NCBI GenBank assembly: GCA_044220545.1
Contig: JBGAQX010000004.1
Coordinates: 27,612-91,611, forward strand
Source of the DNA: Fen-999 sp044220545
GTDB lineage: Bacteria > Pseudomonadota > Gammaproteobacteria > Burkholderiales > Rhodocyclaceae
Direction of reading: 5' to 3'
Length of the DNA stretch: 64,000 nucleotides
The translations under genes were made by a program, and so were the position numbers. Numbering within the stretch: position 1 is the first letter of the stretch; each line of letters begins with the position of its first letter. Positions 55,284-63,854 of this stretch are shown here, piece by piece. The notes beneath the pieces were generated by a model. It was not told the DNA's origin, searched no databases, and saw only the letters and a program-made list of their open reading frames with translations.

Positions 55284-55311
55284 ATTCTATCCCGAGTTGA
55301 CCGCGGGTCAA
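55284..55311 (-). promoter_or_regulatory. Sigma-70 promoter of the ars operon
   Basis: Reading leftwards, TTGACC (55311-55306) and TAGAAT (55289-55284) are spaced by 16 bp, placing the start near 55277. The -35 hexamer lies inside a perfect inverted repeat GTTGACC-GCG-GGTCAAC (55296-55312). A second, imperfect palindrome CATGATT..AATCGTG (55261-55278) covers the start point. Either could be the ArsR operator. Confidence 0.65.
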
Positions 55312-55338
55312 CGGGGTCGCAGCCCGCTCGTCACCCGC

Positions 55339-55809
55339 TCAAGCGCGCGCCACGGGCAGCGCCGTCCTGTCCACCACGCGGCGCAGCACGAAGCTGGAAT
55401 GAACGCCGGTCACCCCCTTGATGCGGGTGATGCGGTTCAGCAGCAGTTCCTGGTAGGCGTCCATGTCCTTCACCACCACCTTGAGCTGGTAGTCGGCGGC
55501 CTGACCGGTGATCAGCAGGCATTCCATGACCTCCGGAATCTCGCCGACCGCCGCCTCGAAATGCTTGAAACGCTCGGGCGTGTGCTGGTCCATGGAAATA
55601 TGAATCAGCGCCATGAGCGACAGGCCGAGCGCCTTGGCGTCGACCAGCGCCCGATAGCCGGTGATGTAGCCGGACTCTTCCAGGGCGCGCACCCGGCGCA
55701 GACAGGGGGAGGGCGACAGGCCGATGCGGTCGGCCAGATCCTGGTTGCTGAGGCGGCCGTCCTCCTGCAACGCATCGAGAATCTGTCGATCGTAGCGGTC
55801 CAGCTTCAT
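55339..55809 (-). CDS. Lrp/AsnC-family regulator
   Basis: 156 residues from ATG 55809, with GGAGGG 9 bases upstream; an ATG at 55815 is also possible. The helix-turn-helix (LDRYDRQILDALQEDGRLSN, QDLADRIGLSPSPCLRRVRA) and the RAM ligand domain (VMECLLITGQAADYQLKVVV, GVHSSFVLRRVV) are typical. Members respond to amino acids. It is divergent from leuA (134 bp apart), so it may regulate leucine synthesis and itself. Confidence 0.93.
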   Translation of the reverse strand: MKLDRYDRQILDALQEDGRLSNQDLADRIGLSPSPCLRRVRALEESGYITGYRALVDAKALGLSLMALIHISMDQHTPERFKHFEAAVGEIPEVMECLLITGQAADYQLKVVVKDMDAYQELLLNRITRIKGVTGVHSSFVLRRVVDRTALPVARA

Positions 55810-55834
55810 TCTCATGCCCTCCATCGGTACTAAT

Positions 55835-55849
55835 GAGCAATATTCTGCC
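55835..55849. promoter_or_regulatory. Possible Lrp-type binding site
   Basis: The segment GAGCAATATTCTGCC lies 26 bp upstream of the Lrp start, in the lrp-leuA gap. Its AT-rich AATATT core flanked by GC-type arms resembles Lrp boxes, though it follows the consensus only in part. Confidence 0.3.
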
Positions 55850-55943
55850 AAATTTGACCATGTAGCGGCCTCACAACGCAAGCACCTGCCGGCCTGTCTT
55901 GCGTAGCATTGCCGTCATCGTCAATCGATTCGGGAGCACGACC

Positions 55944-57650
55944 ATGTTGAAGAACCCCGCCGCCAAGTACGCCCCCTTCCCCGCCGTCCAACTCGCCGAC
56001 CGCCAGTGGCCGAGCCGCGCCATCACCGCTCCGCCGGTCTGGATGAGCACCGACTTGCGCGACGGCAACCAGGCGCTGTTCGAGCCGATGAACGCGGAAC
56101 GCAAGATGCGCATGTTCCGCACGCTTTGCGACATTGGCTTCAAGGAAATCGAGGTGGCCTTTCCGTCCGCGTCGCAGACCGACTTCGATTTCGTGCGCCA
56201 GTTGATCGAGGGCGGACACATCCCCGCCGACGTCACCATCGAGGTACTCACCCAGGCGCGCGAGCACCTGATCCGCCGCACCATGGAATCGCTCCGGGGT
56301 GCGCGCCGGGCCATCGTCCACGTGTACAACGCCACCTCGCGCCCCTTCCGCGACATCGTGTTCGGCATGAGCAAGGCGGAAGTCGTGGCCATGGCCGTCG
56401 CCGCCGTGCGCCTCATCAAGGAGTTGGCCGCCGAGCAGCCGGCAACGGAGTGGGTGCTCGAATACAGCCCCGAGACCTTCACGGCCACCGAGCTCGATTT
56501 CGCCCGCGAGGTCTGCGATGCCGTTACCGCCGCCTGGGGTGCGACGCCGGACCGCAAGGTCATCCTCAACTTGCCGGCGACGGTGGAAGTGGCGACGCCC
56601 AACGTCTACGCCGACCAGATCGAATGGATGCACCGCCATCTCGCCCGTCGCGACAGCGTCGTGCTCAGCGTCCATCCCCACAACGACCGGGGCACGGCGG
56701 TGGCCGCCGCCGAACTGGCGCTCATGGCCGGCGCCGACCGCGTCGAGGGCTGCCTGTTCGGCAATGGCGAGCGCACCGGCAACGTCGATATCGTCACCCT
56801 TGCGCTCAACCTCTATACCCAGGGGACCGCGCCGGGGCTCGATTTCTCCGACATCAACGCCGTCGCCCGCACCGTCGAGCACTGCAACCAATTGCCGATC
56901 CACCCGCGCCATCCCTATGTCGGCGACCTCGTCTTCACGGCCTTTTCCGGATCGCACCAGGATGCGATCAAGAAGGGCTTCGGCGCGCGGCTGGCGCAAG
57001 CGCCGGATGCGCCCTGGAACATTCCCTACCTGCCCATCGACCCCGCCGACGTCGGTCGCGGCTACGATTCCGTGATCCGGGTCAACAGCCAGTCGGGCAA
57101 GGGCGGCATCGCCTACCTGCTCGAAACGGAATACGGCGTGGTGTTGCCGCGCCGCTTGCAGGTCGAGTTCTCCGGGGTGGTGCAAGGGCACACCGACCAC
57201 CACGGCGGCGAGATGAGCGCGGCGGATATCTGGCAACTGTTCTCGACCACCTACCTCGATACCGCCGAGCCGGTGCGCTACGTCGAGCACCACCTGTTCG
57301 AACATGGCAACGCCCAGGGCATCCGCCTCACCGTGGCGATGCGCGGCACCACGCATCTGCTCGCCGGCGAAGGCAACGGCCCGATCGACGCCGCCGTTCA
57401 TGCGCTGCGCGGCATCGGCATCGACCTCCAGGTGCGCAGCTACGAGGAGCGCTCGATGGGCAGCAGCGGCGACGCCGGCGATGCCCGCGCCTGCGCCTTC
57501 ATGGAAGTGACGCGCCCCGGCAGCGGCTGCGAATGCCACGGCGTGGGCGTGGACGCCAACATCGTCACCGCCTCGATCAAGGCCTTGTTGAGCGGCGTCA
57601 ATCGCCTGGGGGCGAACGCCTGGGTCGACAGCCAGCCTCGGGCGGCCTGA
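55944..57650 (+). CDS. leuA: 2-isopropylmalate synthase
   Basis: 568 residues, the long form (LeuA type 2). First committed step of leucine synthesis: acetyl-CoA plus 2-oxoisovalerate. The catalytic barrel shows APPVWMSTDLRDGNQALFEP, VLSVHPHNDRGTAVAAAELA with metal-ligand His residues, and GCLFGNGERTGNVDIVTLAL. The C-terminal regulatory domain (TASIKALLSGVNRLGA) is present. ATG 55944 is preferred over 55899, which adds non-conserved residues. Divergent from the Lrp gene, convergent with yqiA. Confidence 0.96.
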   Translation: MLKNPAAKYAPFPAVQLADRQWPSRAITAPPVWMSTDLRDGNQALFEPMNAERKMRMFRTLCDIGFKEIEVAFPSASQTDFDFVRQLIEGGHIPADVTIEVLTQAREHLIRRTMESLRGARRAIVHVYNATSRPFRDIVFGMSKAEVVAMAVAAVRLIKELAAEQPATEWVLEYSPETFTATELDFAREVCDAVTAAWGATPDRKVILNLPATVEVATPNVYADQIEWMHRHLARRDSVVLSVHPHNDRGTAVAAAELALMAGADRVEGCLFGNGERTGNVDIVTLALNLYTQGTAPGLDFSDINAVARTVEHCNQLPIHPRHPYVGDLVFTAFSGSHQDAIKKGFGARLAQAPDAPWNIPYLPIDPADVGRGYDSVIRVNSQSGKGGIAYLLETEYGVVLPRRLQVEFSGVVQGHTDHHGGEMSAADIWQLFSTTYLDTAEPVRYVEHHLFEHGNAQGIRLTVAMRGTTHLLAGEGNGPIDAAVHALRGIGIDLQVRSYEERSMGSSGDAGDARACAFMEVTRPGSGCECHGVGVDANIVTASIKALLSGVNRLGANAWVDSQPRAA

Positions 57651-57659
57651 CGGGGAAGG

Positions 57660-58241
57660 CTATATCGCGCGCGGCGCGACCCCGGCGAACTCGACGATGG
57701 CGTCGAGATAGTCGATCCAGCGGGTGAAGCTGTGGTCGCCGCCGGGCAGCACGGTTTGCCGGGCGCCGGCATAGCGCTCGACGGCTTGCCGGTAGTCGAG
57801 CACCTCGTCGCCCTGCTCGACCAGCAGCCAGTAGCGGTCGGGGCGCGACAGGGCGGGCACTTCAAGGGCGCGCAGCTCGTCGACGTGGGCGCGGGTGAAT
57901 TCAAAGGCTTCGCCGGTATAAAGATTCCTTTGCGGGCCGACGAATTGCTCCAGCGAAAGATGCGCTACCACGGCCGGATTGACCAGCACGGCCCGCAGAT
58001 CATGGCGTTCGGCCAGCCAGGTCGCGTAGTAGCCACCAAGCGAGCTGCCGACCAGCGTCGTTCCCGGCCGGATCAGGCTCTCGGCAAGGGCGACCGCCGC
58101 GGCCGGCGCGGCCGGCAACCGCGGGCAGACGAAGCGGTCCGCCAGACCGAGTCGTTGCAGGTGGGCGTGCAGGGCGCGGGCCTTGAACGACTCCGGGCCG
58201 CTGGTAAAGCCATGCAGGTACAGGATCAGTGGCTCGTCCAA
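57660..58241 (-). CDS. yqiA: YqiA-family alpha/beta-hydrolase esterase
   Basis: 193 residues from TTG 58241, the same length as E. coli YqiA. The N-terminus DEPLILYLHGFTSGPESFKA, the nucleophile elbow LVGSSLGGYYATWLAE and the final GGDHSFTRW histidine form the catalytic triad region. YqiA hydrolyses short acyl esters and thioesters; the physiological substrate is not known. The TTG start gives a 16-bp overlap with the upstream uppP and avoids a long non-conserved N-terminal frame. Confidence 0.88.
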   Translation of the reverse strand: MDEPLILYLHGFTSGPESFKARALHAHLQRLGLADRFVCPRLPAAPAAAVALAESLIRPGTTLVGSSLGGYYATWLAERHDLRAVLVNPAVVAHLSLEQFVGPQRNLYTGEAFEFTRAHVDELRALEVPALSRPDRYWLLVEQGDEVLDYRQAVERYAGARQTVLPGGDHSFTRWIDYLDAIVEFAGVAPRAI

Positions 58242-59050
58242 TCGACCAGCCCCATCTGCCAGGTGGCGATCACGACAATGCCGAAGGCGATGCGATACCA
58301 GGCGAATATCGTGAAGTCGTGGGTCGAGATGAAACGGAGCAGCCAGCGAACGCAGAAGAACGCCGAGACGAAGGCGGCGACGAAACCGACCGCCCACATG
58401 CCGAGATCGTCGGCGTTGAGCAGCGCCCGTTCCTTGTAGAGCTGGTAGGCCGTGGCGACGAGCAGCGTCGGAATGGCGAGAAAGAAGGAGAACTCCGTCG
58501 CCGCCTTGCGCGAGAGGCCGAACAGCAGGCCGCCAATGATTGTCGCACCAGAGCGGGAGGTGCCGGGGATCAGCGCCAGCGCCTGGGCCAAGCCGAGCTT
58601 GAGGGCGTCGATGAGGTCGATATCGTCGACGCTCTCGACACGAACGCGGTGCTCGCGTTTTTCCGCCCAGAGGATGATGAAGGCGCCGACGATGAAGGCG
58701 ACGGCCACCGGCACCGGCTGGAACAGATGCTCCTTGATGATCTTGCCGAACAACAGGCCGAGGATGGCCAGCGGCAAGAAGGCGACGAACAGGTTGAGCA
58801 CCAGACGCCGCGCGACCACATCGCGTGGCAGGCCGGCCACCACGCTGGCGATCCGGGCCCGGTATTCCCAGCAGACGGCGAGTATGGCGCCGGACTGGAT
58901 GACGATTTCGAACAGCTTGCCGCGTTCGTCATTAAAATGCAGCAGATCGCCGGCCAGGATCAAATGACCGGTGCTGGAAACCGGCAGGAACTCGGTCAGC
59001 CCCTCGACAATGCCGAGAATCAGGGCGTGCAACAGGGGCGTGAAGTCCAT
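58226..59050 (-). CDS. uppP: Undecaprenyl-diphosphatase UppP (BacA)
   Basis: 274 residues, multi-helix membrane enzyme that recycles undecaprenyl pyrophosphate for cell-wall synthesis. The family motifs GIVEGLTEFLPVSSTGHLIL and ALIPGTSRSGATIIGGLLFG carry the active-site residues. ATG 59050 starts the first helix. Divergent from the HD-GYP gene by 74 bp; yqiA overlaps its end. Confidence 0.96.
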   Translation of the reverse strand: MDFTPLLHALILGIVEGLTEFLPVSSTGHLILAGDLLHFNDERGKLFEIVIQSGAILAVCWEYRARIASVVAGLPRDVVARRLVLNLFVAFLPLAILGLLFGKIIKEHLFQPVPVAVAFIVGAFIILWAEKREHRVRVESVDDIDLIDALKLGLAQALALIPGTSRSGATIIGGLLFGLSRKAATEFSFFLAIPTLLVATAYQLYKERALLNADDLGMWAVGFVAAFVSAFFCVRWLLRFISTHDFTIFAWYRIAFGIVVIATWQMGLVDWTSH

Positions 59051-59124
59051 GGGCGGAAAGTCGGGCAATAACAGCAGTTGCGGCAACGACGGGCCGGCGC
59101 GGCGGAAAGGCGGGCGAGTGTAGC

Positions 59125-60336
59125 ATGACGAAAAGAATCAACGTCCGACAGCTCCGGCCCGGCATGTACATCGCCGAATTGGGCTCCGACTGGATGGCCC
59201 ATCCCTTCCTGCGCGGCAGCTTCCGGGTCAAGGACGAGGCGACCATCGCCAGGATCGCCGACGCCGGCATCCACGAGGTCTATATCGATCCCGGCAAGGG
59301 ACTGGATGTGGACGACGCGCCGACGCGGCACGAGGTGGAGCGGCAGCTGGAAGAGGAAATGTTGCGCGTCGCCGCCGAGCCGGTGCCGACACGACACCGC
59401 ACCGCCAGCGAGGAGATCGGCAGGGCCAGGAAGATCCACGCCGAGGCCAACCACCTCATCCACAACATCATGAACGATGTCCGGCTCGGCGAGCAGGTCC
59501 GGCTGGAGCAGGTGGAGCCGGCGGTCGAGAAGATGACCGAATCCATCCTCAGGAACGGCGGCGCGCTGCTCTCGTTGTGCCGGGTCAAGAACAAGGACGA
59601 CTACACCTTCCAGCATTCCGTGTCGGTGTGCGCCTTGCAGGTGTCCTTCTGTCGCGCCATCGGCATGGACGCCGCGACCATTCATCTCGCCGGCATCGGC
59701 GGCCTGCTGCACGACATCGGCAAGGTTCGGGTGCCGAACGCCATCCTCAACAAGCCCGGCCGCTTCACCGAGGAGGAATTCGCGGTGATGAAATGCCACG
59801 TCGTCGAGAGCAAGAAGATCCTCGATGAAACCGACGGCATCAGCGAAACGTCGATCCAGGTCGCCTACCAGCACCACGAGCGCCACGACGGCTCGGGCTA
59901 TCCGGAAGGCATCAAGGGTGACGCCATCTCGCAAATGGGCAAGATGGCCGCCATCTGCGATGTCTACGACGCCATCACCTCGGACCGCGTGTACCACAAG
60001 GGCATGGCGCCGCACGAGGCCCTGCGCAAGATCTTCGAATGGAGCAAGTTCCACTTCGATCCCGCGCTGGTACAGCAGTTTCTGCGCACCATCGGCATCT
60101 ACCCGGTCGGTACCCTGGTGATGCTCGAATCGGGCCGCATCGGCGTCGTCCTGGAACAATCGGAGAGCAACCTGCTCCAGCCGGTGGTCAAGGTCTTCTA
60201 CGACGGCAAGCGCACCCGCTACCTGCCGCCGGAGGAAGTGGATATCTCCCGGTCGTTCGGCAACGGTGGCGGCGATAAGATCGTCGGCCACGAGACGCCG
60301 GAGAAGTGGGGCATCGACCCCGCCCGCTTCCTGTGA
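59125..60336 (+). CDS. HD-GYP phosphodiesterase with DUF3391 domain
   Basis: 403 residues. The N-terminal DUF3391 domain (INVRQLRPGMYIAELGSDWM) is followed by an HD-GYP domain: HSVSVCALQVSFCRAIGM, GGLLHDIGKVRVPNAILNKP, QHHERHDGSGYPEGIKGDAI and MAAICDVYDAITSDRVYHKG. All c-di-GMP hydrolase residues are visible. It has no receiver or membrane domain, so it is probably cytosolic. The stop overlaps the next gene, a CDF exporter, as GTGA; the pairing may be fortuitous. Confidence 0.93.
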   Translation: MTKRINVRQLRPGMYIAELGSDWMAHPFLRGSFRVKDEATIARIADAGIHEVYIDPGKGLDVDDAPTRHEVERQLEEEMLRVAAEPVPTRHRTASEEIGRARKIHAEANHLIHNIMNDVRLGEQVRLEQVEPAVEKMTESILRNGGALLSLCRVKNKDDYTFQHSVSVCALQVSFCRAIGMDAATIHLAGIGGLLHDIGKVRVPNAILNKPGRFTEEEFAVMKCHVVESKKILDETDGISETSIQVAYQHHERHDGSGYPEGIKGDAISQMGKMAAICDVYDAITSDRVYHKGMAPHEALRKIFEWSKFHFDPALVQQFLRTIGIYPVGTLVMLESGRIGVVLEQSESNLLQPVVKVFYDGKRTRYLPPEEVDISRSFGNGGGDKIVGHETPEKWGIDPARFL

Positions 60337-61232
60337 CCGCGTCCCTGCGACGCTACGCGTGGCTGTCCATCGCCACGGCGCTGGCCACCATTCTGCTCAA
60401 GGGCGTGGCCTGGTGGCTGACCGGTTCGGTCGGCCTGCTCTCGGACGCCCTGGAGTCCTTCGTCAATCTGGCCGGCGCCCTGATGGCGCTGGCCATGCTC
60501 TCGCTGGCCGCCACGCCGGCGGACGAGAACCACGCCCACGGCCACGGCAAGGCCGAGTACTTCTCCAGCGGTTTCGAAGGCTTCCTGATCCTGCTCGCCG
60601 CACTGAGCATCGGCTACGCGGCCTACCAGCGGCTGCTCGCCCCCCAACCGCTGGAGGCGGTCGGCGTCGGCCTGGCGGTCTCGGTGGTGGCTTCCATTCT
60701 CAACCTGGCCACCGCCCGCATCCTCCTCGGCGTGGGCCGTCGCTACAAATCCATCACCCTCGAAGCGGATGCCCACCATCTGCTCACCGACGTCTGGACC
60801 TCGGTCGGCGTGATCGTCGGCGTCGGCCTGGTCTGGCTGACCGGCTGGCTCTGGCTCGACCCGGCCATTGCGCTGCTGGTGGCGGCCAACATCGTGTGGA
60901 CCGGCTGGCAACTGCTGCGTCGTTCGACGGCCGGCCTGATGGACGTATCCATGCCGGCGGAAGAGCTCGCCGCGATCGAGGCGGTGCTGGAGCGCTATCG
61001 TGGTCGGGGGCTGGCCTTCCATGCCCTGCGCACCCGCCAGGCCGGGGCGCGCGCCTTCGTCACCCTGCACGTGCTGGTACCGGGCGACTGGACGGTACAG
61101 CAGGGACACGACTGGTCGGAACGCATCGAGGCCGACATCCGGCAGGCCCTGCCGCACGTCCATGTCATCACCCACCTTGAGCCGCTGGAGGATCCGTTGT
61201 CGCTGGTGGATCAGGGTTTGGACCGGCCCTGA
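60333..61232 (+). CDS. CDF-family cation exporter (FieF/MMT1-like)
   Basis: 299 residues from GTG 60333, overlapping the HD-GYP stop. Six helices, with metal sites GLLSDALESFVNLAGALMAL and EADAHHLLTDVWTSVGVIVG (HHxxxD type) and an exposed HAHGHGK loop. The C-terminal dimer domain HVHVITHLEPLEDP is typical. The DALES/HHxxxD pattern is closer to FieF/MMT1 exporters of iron or zinc than to the CzcD type at 49.7 kb. No adjacent metal regulator is present. Confidence 0.9.
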   Translation: MTASLRRYAWLSIATALATILLKGVAWWLTGSVGLLSDALESFVNLAGALMALAMLSLAATPADENHAHGHGKAEYFSSGFEGFLILLAALSIGYAAYQRLLAPQPLEAVGVGLAVSVVASILNLATARILLGVGRRYKSITLEADAHHLLTDVWTSVGVIVGVGLVWLTGWLWLDPAIALLVAANIVWTGWQLLRRSTAGLMDVSMPAEELAAIEAVLERYRGRGLAFHALRTRQAGARAFVTLHVLVPGDWTVQQGHDWSERIEADIRQALPHVHVITHLEPLEDPLSLVDQGLDRP

Positions 61233-61248
61233 GCGGCGTCGCGCCGCT
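61232..61248. terminator. Probable terminator after the CDF gene
   Basis: AGCGGCG and CGCCGCT form a perfect 7-bp stem with loop TCG at the very end of the gene, followed by TTGTCT. The placement between convergent genes supports termination; the T-run is short. Confidence 0.5.
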
Positions 61249-61251
61249 TGT

Positions 61252-61485
61252 CTATGCGGTCAGTACTTCCAGGCGCGCCAGCCAGTCGAGCGCCTCTTCC
61301 CGGGTCGTGCCGCACATCTCGCTCGATGGTCGCAGGCCGGCGCAGCAGGCCGGGCGGGCGGGATCGGCGAAGATGGCGCAGCGCAGATCGATGGTGAGAT
61401 GCCGGCAGGGGATCCCCGCCGGCTTGCCCAGGCTGCTGATGGAAGGGGCGATGCAGCAGGCGCCACAGCCCGCCCGGCATTCCAT
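61252..61485 (-). CDS. Small YkgJ-type Cys-cluster protein
   Basis: 77 residues with eight cysteines. MECRAGCGACCIAPSIS matches the CxxxCxxCC core of the YkgJ zinc/iron-chelating domain; further Cys follow in PCRHLTIDLRC, ACCAGL and EMCGTT. The short length is common among relatives annotated as cysteine-cluster proteins. Metal binding is expected, function unknown. Convergent with the CDF exporter gene. Confidence 0.85.
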   Translation of the reverse strand: MECRAGCGACCIAPSISSLGKPAGIPCRHLTIDLRCAIFADPARPACCAGLRPSSEMCGTTREEALDWLARLEVLTA

Positions 61486-61526
61486 GGCTTCAGACCGCCA
61501 TCCCGCGGCCGCTCACTTCCGGCCGC

Positions 61527-62090
61527 TCATTTCCGACCATACTGGCCGGTGAAGCTGGCCTTGCCGATACGATTGGCGTTGATCATGAAGCCGACCAGCG
61601 CGGCGGTGGCGTCCTCCGGCACGTCCAGCTTGTCGACCTTGAGCGCATGTACGGTGAAGATGTAGCGGTGCGGCTTGTCGCCCTTGGGCGGGCAGGGGCC
61701 GCCCCAGCCGGATTTGCCGAAGTCGGTGCGCATCTGCAAGGCGCCCTTGGGCGCCTTGCCGGCGGCGGGGTCGCCGGCGCCCTGCGGCAGTCCGTGCAGG
61801 TCGGCGGGAATGTTGATCACCACCCAGTGCCACCAACCGCTGCCGGTCGGGGCGTCCGGGTCATAGACGGTCAGGGCGAAGCTCTTGGTGTCCTTCGGCG
61901 CACCGCGCCAAACCACCGCCGGTGAAACGTTCTCGCCCTCGCAGCCGAAACCGTTGAAGACATGCTTGTTGGCGATGGCCTTGCGGACCTCGATATCGGG
62001 GCTGTCGAGCCTGAAGTCGTCCGCATGGGCGGGCAGGGAAAAGACGAGGCCGAGGGCGGCGAGTGGAAGAGCACTGAGGGCACTGCGCAT
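61527..62090 (-). CDS. Secreted YbhB/YbcL-family (PEBP-like) protein
   Basis: 187 residues with a signal peptide (SALSALPLAALGLVFSLPAHA). The PEBP fold is indicated by ENVSPAVVWRGAPKDTKSFA, LTVYDPDAPTGSGWWHWVV and GWGGPCPPKGDKPHRYIFTV. PEBP proteins bind phospholipid or act as kinase inhibitors in eukaryotes; the bacterial role is unknown. ATG 62090 is preferred for its signal peptide. The DUF4124 gene ends 35 bp upstream. Confidence 0.92.
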   Translation of the reverse strand: MRSALSALPLAALGLVFSLPAHADDFRLDSPDIEVRKAIANKHVFNGFGCEGENVSPAVVWRGAPKDTKSFALTVYDPDAPTGSGWWHWVVINIPADLHGLPQGAGDPAAGKAPKGALQMRTDFGKSGWGGPCPPKGDKPHRYIFTVHALKVDKLDVPEDATAALVGFMINANRIGKASFTGQYGRK

Positions 62091-62125
62091 GGTGAACTCC
62101 TTGGGCGCGACAGGTTGATGGGGAT

Positions 62126-62575
62126 TCAGTTCCGGCAATAGGTGGCGATGCGCTGGCTGGCGGCTTCGCGGGCGGCCTGACGCTGGCTGTCTTCCAGATA
62201 CTCCCGCGCACCCTGATCGTTGACGCTGTAGATCGGCCGACTTCGATTGAGCGTATCAAGGTTGCGCTGCGCGGACTGGCAGCGCTGCTCGTCCTCGTAC
62301 CGGCGCTTGGCGGCCTCCTGCTCCTTCTCGCGCGCCAACTGGCGGCGCTGGTTGGAGAGCTGCAACTGGTCCTGCCAGGTCCTGGCCCCGGCCGGCGCCG
62401 CCGAATCGGCCGGCGCCGCCTGGATATTCAGCTTGTCGGCCTTCTTGCCGGTGGGTGGGGTGCTCGCGAAGTGGGCCTGGCCGTTGGCGTCCACCCACTT
62501 GTAAACACCGTCCGCGCTGGCCGTGCCGGTCGCCAGGGAAAACAGCAGGAACGCCAATAGGATGGAATCCTTCAT
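62126..62575 (-). CDS. Secreted DUF4124 protein
   Basis: 149 residues. The signal peptide (MKDSILLAFLLFSLATGTASA) is followed by the DUF4124 core GVYKWVDANGQAHFASTPPT. A long charged coiled stretch (QRRQLAREKEQEAAKRRYED) makes up the C-terminal half, with two cysteines. DUF4124 is a common proteobacterial periplasmic domain without known activity. It may be co-transcribed with the PEBP gene that follows. Confidence 0.88.
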   Translation of the reverse strand: MKDSILLAFLLFSLATGTASADGVYKWVDANGQAHFASTPPTGKKADKLNIQAAPADSAAPAGARTWQDQLQLSNQRRQLAREKEQEAAKRRYEDEQRCQSAQRNLDTLNRSRPIYSVNDQGAREYLEDSQRQAAREAASQRIATYCRN

Positions 62576-62731
62576 CTTCGGTTGCTCGGACAGAGGGAAG
62601 CCAATCTTAGCCGGTTTCGGCTAGCCAGAAGGGCTTCGCCAACGACGCGGTGCGCGTGGCGTTTCTGTTCGAGAGGTATCGACGGCTGACGAGTCTGCCG
62701 TCAGCGACGGCGAAGTCAAAGCGCAGCGAGA

Positions 62732-63180
62732 CTAAAGGCGTTTGAGCGGCAGCTTTGTAATCGTGCCTGAAGGCGTCACTCGATAGGCGAAAGGGGCGGG
62801 TGTCTGCAACGCCAGTGCGACGAACTTCGGCAGTCTGTCGACCAGCAACCGACTCAGCACCTCGCCTTTCATTTCCCCGGCACGGGCGACGAGAAATGCC
62901 CTGACCTTGCCTTGAGGGCGTCGCGTTCGCTGGCGCGGTAACGAATCCGGTAATCGAGCGTGAGAGCGATCCAGCCACGTTTGCCACAGGCGGCGAGCCA
63001 CTCTTCATCCGAGCCATCGGCGGCGAAATGGTCGGCGTGGACTTCGACGGCTGCGCCGGCACCGCGCAAGGCCTCCGCAACCCGCTTGCTGCCCAGGTTG
63101 CGGTCAAGGAAGAACGTAAGCTCCCTAAGCTGCTTTTCGTAAGGGGATAACTTCGTACCGGATCGCTTGTTCGACGGCAT
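62732..63180 (-). pseudogene. Frameshifted PIN-like toxin gene (VapC45-like)
   Basis: The first frame, from ATG 63180, reads KQLRELTFFLDRNLGSKRVA, VEVHADHFAADGSDEEWLA and CGKRGWIALTLDYRIRYRAS, the pattern of PIN-like toxins. It then leaves the family reading and stops at 62869. A second frame continues the homologous sequence exactly there: KVRAFLVARAGEMKGEVLSR and FAYRVTPSG to 62732. A single missing base near 62915 would restore one 149-residue protein. It overlaps the antitoxin gene by 56 bp. A real mutation or a sequencing error would look the same. Confidence 0.78.
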
Positions 63181-63820
63181 CGCGGGAAAGGCCGAAATCT
63201 TCGGCTAGTTCGTCGATCGAATCGCCCGCCTTGTAGCGCTGGGCGAGAATTGCCGTCGAGATACCCGTGCCGTCGACGATAGGATTGCCGAAGGCGATTC
63301 GCGGGTCGATCACGACCTCGGCCGCGGCCGGTCTGGCGGCTGGCGCGGCGAAAAGGTAAAGCTTGCTGGGCATGCCCTTGCTATCGCGACGAACATGCTT
63401 GAGGGAGTCCATCATCACGGCACGCATGGCCAATTGACCGTCCTTGGACACGGCGACCAGCTGACCGTACTTGTCGAGAAAGAGATCGACCCCGTCCGTG
63501 AGGAATCTTTCGGTCAGCAAAGGGCGCCGTTCTTTGGTCTGCCGCCTGACGTAGTCAAGCGCCTTGCGGATGTTCGGCATCGAAATGTGATGATCCGTGC
63601 GCCGCATGGAGTTGAGCGTGAATGCTTCGATCAGGTTGTAGAACGACAGGCAACGACGCTTCTTGTCGGCGAGATCGATCAGCGGCAGAAAGAGCTTGCG
63701 ACCAGCGCTAGTTTCATAGGTCCGGCCCAGAACCCATGAGCGCAACGTCGCTGGCGGCATGTCCAGGTAGGACGCCGCTTCAGCGATCGAATAGGCAGGT
63801 TGCTCTCTTGGGTCGGTCAT
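63125..63820 (-). CDS. DUF433 antitoxin with N-terminal HTH
   Basis: 231 residues. The N-terminal MerR-like HTH reads AYSIAEAASYLDMPPATLRS. The C-terminal DUF433 domain has VVIDPRIAFGNPIVDGTGIS and DSIDELAEDFGLSRDAVEQA. DUF433 proteins pair with PIN-like toxins as antitoxins. The toxin frame begins inside the end of this gene, 56 bp before its stop, and is frameshifted. Antitoxin is intact, so the module appears to have lost its toxin. Confidence 0.85.
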   Translation of the reverse strand: MTDPREQPAYSIAEAASYLDMPPATLRSWVLGRTYETSAGRKLFLPLIDLADKKRRCLSFYNLIEAFTLNSMRRTDHHISMPNIRKALDYVRRQTKERRPLLTERFLTDGVDLFLDKYGQLVAVSKDGQLAMRAVMMDSLKHVRRDSKGMPSKLYLFAAPAARPAAAEVVIDPRIAFGNPIVDGTGISTAILAQRYKAGDSIDELAEDFGLSRDAVEQAIRYEVIPLRKAA

Positions 63821-63854
63821 GCTGTCCTCATGTTGGCGAAGTGTACGCCGGTTA

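Noticed and set aside
62608..62623. TAGCCG-GTTT-CGGCTA hairpin just upstream of the DUF4124 gene
   Set aside because: Perfect stem but it lacks a T-run, and only 34 bases separate it from the gene start; a terminator for the upstream toxin relic is possible but unsupported.
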